Shown one piece after another: positions 46,372-48,692 of a stretch of DNA of 48,692 nt. The notes beneath the pieces are model-generated. The model was not told where the DNA came from, did no database searches, and worked only from the letters and a program-made list of their open reading frames with translations. The position numbers and the translations under genes are program-made. The stretch is from an uncultured Alphaproteobacteria bacterium. Its GTDB lineage: Bacteria > Pseudomonadota > Alphaproteobacteria > RF32 > CAG-239. The DNA is taken from positions 1-48,692 of the forward strand of contig CANPYJ010000009.1 of the NCBI GenBank assembly GCA_947588275.1. The letters run 5' to 3'. Positions within the stretch are counted from its first letter, which is position 1. Each line of letters begins with the position of its first letter.

Positions 46372-48051
46372 ATGGCCGCAGTCCAATATGTGTTTGTGAT
46401 GCAAAATCTGAGCAAGGTTTTTCCCGGCGGAAAAGAATTGTTTAAGGGAATCACCCTGTCGTTCTTGCCGGGGGCAAAAATCGGCGTTTTGGGCGTTAAC
46501 GGCGCCGGCAAGTCGACGTTGCTTAAAATTATGGCCGGCGTGGATAAGGAGTTTAACGGCGAAGCTTGGGCCGCCGAAGGAATCCGCGTCGGATATTTGG
46601 AACAAGAGCCGCAGCTCGATGCCTCTAAAAACGTGATGGAAAATATTATGGACGGGATGAAAGAAACCCGAGACTTGTTGCGTCGGTTTGAGGAAGTGTC
46701 AATGCGTTTCGGCGAAGAAATGTCTGATGACGAGATGAACGAGCTGATTAACGAACAAGCCGAGTTGCAAGAAAAAATAGACGCCTGCAACGGCTGGGAG
46801 CTGGAACGTACAATCGAGATTGCCATGGATGCGCTGCGTTGTCCGCCGGCCGATGCCGATGTGACCAAACTTTCAGGAGGCGAAAGACGTCGTGTGGCTT
46901 TGTGTCGGCTGTTGCTCTCCAAGCCGGATATGCTGCTTTTGGACGAGCCGACCAATCATTTGGATGCCGAATCGGTGGCGTGGCTGGAAAATCATCTTAA
47001 GGATTATAAAGGAACGGTGGTTATGGTGACGCACGACCGCTATTTCTTGGACAACGTTACCGGTTGGATTTTGGAGCTTGACCGCGGGCAGGGAATCCCC
47101 TATGAGGGAAACTATTCTTCTTGGCTGGCGCAAAAGCAAAAACGTTTGGAGCAGGAAGCGCGCGAAGAATCGGCGCGGCAAAAGGTTTTGGCCAACGAAT
47201 TGGAGTGGATTCAAAAGAATCCCAAGGCCAGACAAGCCAAGTCTAAGGCGCGTATCAACGCTTATGATGAACTTTTGGCGCAGGCTGCCAAAGACAAAAT
47301 CAGTACCGCCAACATCACCATTCCGATGACCGAACGTCTCGGCGATTTGGTTATCGAAGCCAGTCATATCAGCAAGGCATATGGCGACAAGGTGTTGATT
47401 GATGATTTGTCGTTTAAGATTCCCAAAGGTGCAATTGTCGGTATCATCGGTCCTAACGGTGCCGGCAAAACGACGCTGTTTCGGATGATTACGGGGCAAG
47501 AAAAACCCGATGCCGGAGAAATCAGAATCGGCGACAGCGTGGATTTGGGCTATGTTGACCAAACTCGTGACGAGCTCTGCGCCGACAAGACGGTATGGGA
47601 AGAAATTTCGGACGGACTGGATATGATTCAGTTGGGCAAAAAGGAAGTGCCGTCACGGGCTTATGTCGGGCAGTTTAACTTTAAGGGTTCCGATCAACAG
47701 AAAAAAGTCGGGCAGCTCTCAGGCGGCGAACGCAACCGCGTGCATTTGGCCAAAATGCTCAAAAAAGGCGCCAACGTCATCTTGCTTGACGAGCCGACCA
47801 ATGATTTGGATGTGGATACGCTGCGTTCTCTGGAAGAAGGAATAATGAACTATCCCGGTTGTGTGTTGGTCACTTCACACGATCGCTGGTTTTTGGATCG
47901 CTTGGCCACGCATATTTTGGCTTATGAAGACAACGGTCATGTCGAGTGGTTTGAGGGCAATTTTGAAGACTATGAAAAAGATAAAATCCGCCGTCTGGGC
48001 GAAGATGCCGTCAAGCCGCATAGAATGAGGTATAAGACGCTTACTCGATGA
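46372..48051 (+). CDS. ettA: Energy-dependent translational throttle protein EttA
   Basis: An ABC-F ATPase that binds the ribosomal E site and gates the first peptide bond according to ATP/ADP. The 559-residue protein has two ATPase domains: Walker [10 protein letters not shown] (residues 41-49) and GPNGAGKTT, signatures [20 protein letters not shown] and [18 protein letters not shown], and Walker [12 protein letters not shown] and [11 protein letters not shown]. The linker between them ([20 protein letters not shown] ... [13 protein letters not shown]) is the ribosome-contacting P-site motif. Length and sequence match EttA rather than Uup or drug-resistance ABC-F members. GAGGAG precedes the ATG. 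Confidence 0.97.
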   Translation: MAAVQYVFVMQNLSKVFPGGKELFKGITLSFLPGAKIGVLGVNGAGKSTLLKIMAGVDKEFNGEAWAAEGIRVGYLEQEPQLDASKNVMENIMDGMKETRDLLRRFEEVSMRFGEEMSDDEMNELINEQAELQEKIDACNGWELERTIEIAMDALRCPPADADVTKLSGGERRRVALCRLLLSKPDMLLLDEPTNHLDAESVAWLENHLKDYKGTVVMVTHDRYFLDNVTGWILELDRGQGIPYEGNYSSWLAQKQKRLEQEAREESARQKVLANELEWIQKNPKARQAKSKARINAYDELLAQAAKDKISTANITIPMTERLGDLVIEASHISKAYGDKVLIDDLSFKIPKGAIVGIIGPNGAGKTTLFRMITGQEKPDAGEIRIGDSVDLGYVDQTRDELCADKTVWEEISDGLDMIQLGKKEVPSRAYVGQFNFKGSDQQKKVGQLSGGERNRVHLAKMLKKGANVILLDEPTNDLDVDTLRSLEEGIMNYPGCVLVTSHDRWFLDRLATHILAYEDNGHVEWFEGNFEDYEKDKIRRLGEDAVKPHRMRYKTLTR

Positions 48052-48124
48052 ATAAAAAGGTGAGCGGGAAGAGCGCAACTAAAAAAGGTTCTGGTAAAAA
48101 AGGCATATAATCTGGAGCAAAGAA

Positions 48125-48178
48125 CGGTCAAAATCCATGTACATATATGTACACTAAATTTTGACCGCTTTGTTTTTC
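48125..48178 (+). terminator. Nested hairpin, probable ettA terminator
   Basis: An outer 10-bp stem (CGGTCAAAAT / ATTTTGACCG) encloses the perfect palindrome TGTACATATATGTACA. T-rich sequence (CTTTGTTTTTC) follows. The palindrome could also be a protein-binding site. Confidence 0.65.
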
Positions 48179-48253
48179 ATTCTGTCTGCACTATTTTCCG
48201 CTCTTTTTCCTGCGTCATCGCCAAATGGTTATTGGTCATTATATATTCCTTTG

Positions 48254-48344
48254 TTTGTCATTGTGCACTCTTTGTCATTGCGGAGTTTTCTCCTTCCTTT
48301 GTCATTGCGAGGAATGGAGCGTATGCGAAATGACGAAGCAATCC
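48254..48344. repeat. Palindromic dispersed-type repeat with short direct repeats
   Basis: TTTGTCATTG occurs three times (48254, 48271, 48298). The last copy leads into GTCATTGCGAGGAATGGAGC ... GACGAAGCAATCC, an imperfect palindrome of the 'CATTGCGAGGA...GCAATCC' kind that is scattered through many bacterial genomes. The 504-base stretch between ettA and flagellin contains this and the nested hairpin but no gene. Confidence 0.6.
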
Positions 48345-48500
48345 ATCTTTATTTAGTCAGCAACTCAATGTTCGGTTTTGTTTCACGACTTTCAATGAAC
48401 CTGACTTTCTGAGATTTTACTTAAAATTAAGCATTTTGTCGATATAGTGTGATGTATGAAATATTTCTTGCAGAAAGAGGTATTTTGTGATAAAATAAAT

Positions 48501-48526
48501 CTTGTAGCGCGAGAATTGCGCCACAA
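48501..48526 (+). promoter_or_regulatory. Hairpin in the flagellin leader
   Basis: CTTGTAGCGC / GCGCCACAAG pair with one mismatch around a 6-base loop, 30 bases before the flagellin ATG. Flagellin mRNA in alphaproteobacteria is controlled through its leader (FlbT, FlaF), so this is a candidate site. A sequence like the sigma28 -10 (GTCGATAT at 48438) lies upstream, but the spacing to a TAAA at 48422 is not ideal. Confidence 0.4.
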
Positions 48527-48555
48527 GCAGTGTCCACAGTATTTGGAGAAAAACC

Positions 48556-48692
48556 ATGTCAGATATTTCCCTTACCGCCTCTATGAGATCGAATCTGCTG
48601 TCTTTGCAGAACACACAGAGCTTGATGGACCGGACGCAGGAGCGTTTGGCCACCGGAAACAAAGTTAACTCAGCCTTGGACAATCCGTCATC
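48556..48692 (+). CDS. Flagellin, N-terminal part (cut by window end)
   Basis: The frame from the ATG at 48556 reads MSDISLTASMRSNLLSLQNT, then QSLMDRTQERLATGNKVNSA and LDNPSS before the window stops. This is the D0/D1 start of bacterial flagellin. TLR5-evading alphaproteobacterial flagellins begin similarly and keep SALDNPS. TTGGAG lies 7 bases before the ATG. The ORF track does not list it because no stop codon falls inside the window. The remainder of the gene and any flaF/flbT lie beyond the edge. Confidence 0.93.
   Translation, partial: MSDISLTASMRSNLLSLQNTQSLMDRTQERLATGNKVNSALDNPS

Noticed and set aside
48161-48412. 83-codon ORF between ettA and flagellin
   Set aside because: It is formed from the repeat-rich intergenic DNA; no SD and low plausibility.

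Overview
The window looks like chromosomal DNA of a flagellated, Gram-negative alphaproteobacterium of moderate GC. Indicators are long alpha-type RpoB and RpoC, the DUF4164-like gene/zapA/6S RNA block, a TrcR (DUF1013) cell-cycle regulator, an alphaproteobacterial flagellar set (DUF6468, MotE, FliM, FliL, FliP, FliO), a split F0 operon with b' and b subunits, and a short flagellin of the 'SALDNPSS' type. I would guess an uncultivated Rhodospirillales-like lineage. This is inference from gene content, not from a marker-gene tree. No tRNA, rRNA, CRISPR array or insertion sequence was recognised.

Layout. 1-8770: an untranslated lead-in, then rpoB-rpoC ending in a strong terminator. 8774-10384 (minus): a DUF4164-like gene, zapA, 6S RNA and a YmdB-type phosphoesterase. 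10465-13666 (plus): a ThiE-like protein, efp, a catalytically degraded inositol-monophosphatase homologue, an OmpA-like protein and rpmE. 13749-18112: lineage-specific genes, namely a membrane protein with a decayed class III cyclase-like domain, a PPC-like protein behind a near-consensus promoter, TrcR fused to a histone-H1-like tail that has its own internal ribosome-binding site, and two small tandem membrane proteins. 18184-24632: a CaCA exchanger, uvrC, pgsA, an OmpR/EnvZ-type two-component pair and an acidic protein. 24629-32963 (minus): a flagellar operon fliO-fliP-fliL-fliM-DUF6468-motE-TPR, with uvrB translationally coupled at its end. 33063-36962: a DciA-like protein, a DsbA-like protein, then the F0 operon atpI-B-E-b'-b. 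36975-41342 (minus): a small secreted protein and a 1174-residue lipoprotein built largely from five related modules. 41717-48051: ppdK, an orphan gene, rpmJ (too short for the ORF track), a secreted protein with a probably leaderless mRNA, and ettA. 48125-48692: a nested hairpin, a palindromic dispersed-type repeat and the first 45 codons of flagellin.

The core genes cover transcription, translation (EF-P, L31, L36, EttA), excision repair (UvrB, UvrC), energy (F0, pyruvate phosphate dikinase), envelope lipid and signalling, and motility. The most unusual content is the gene-within-gene H1-like protein in trcR, the five-module lipoprotein, the SuhB-like pseudoenzyme, and the pairing of uvrB with flagellar genes.
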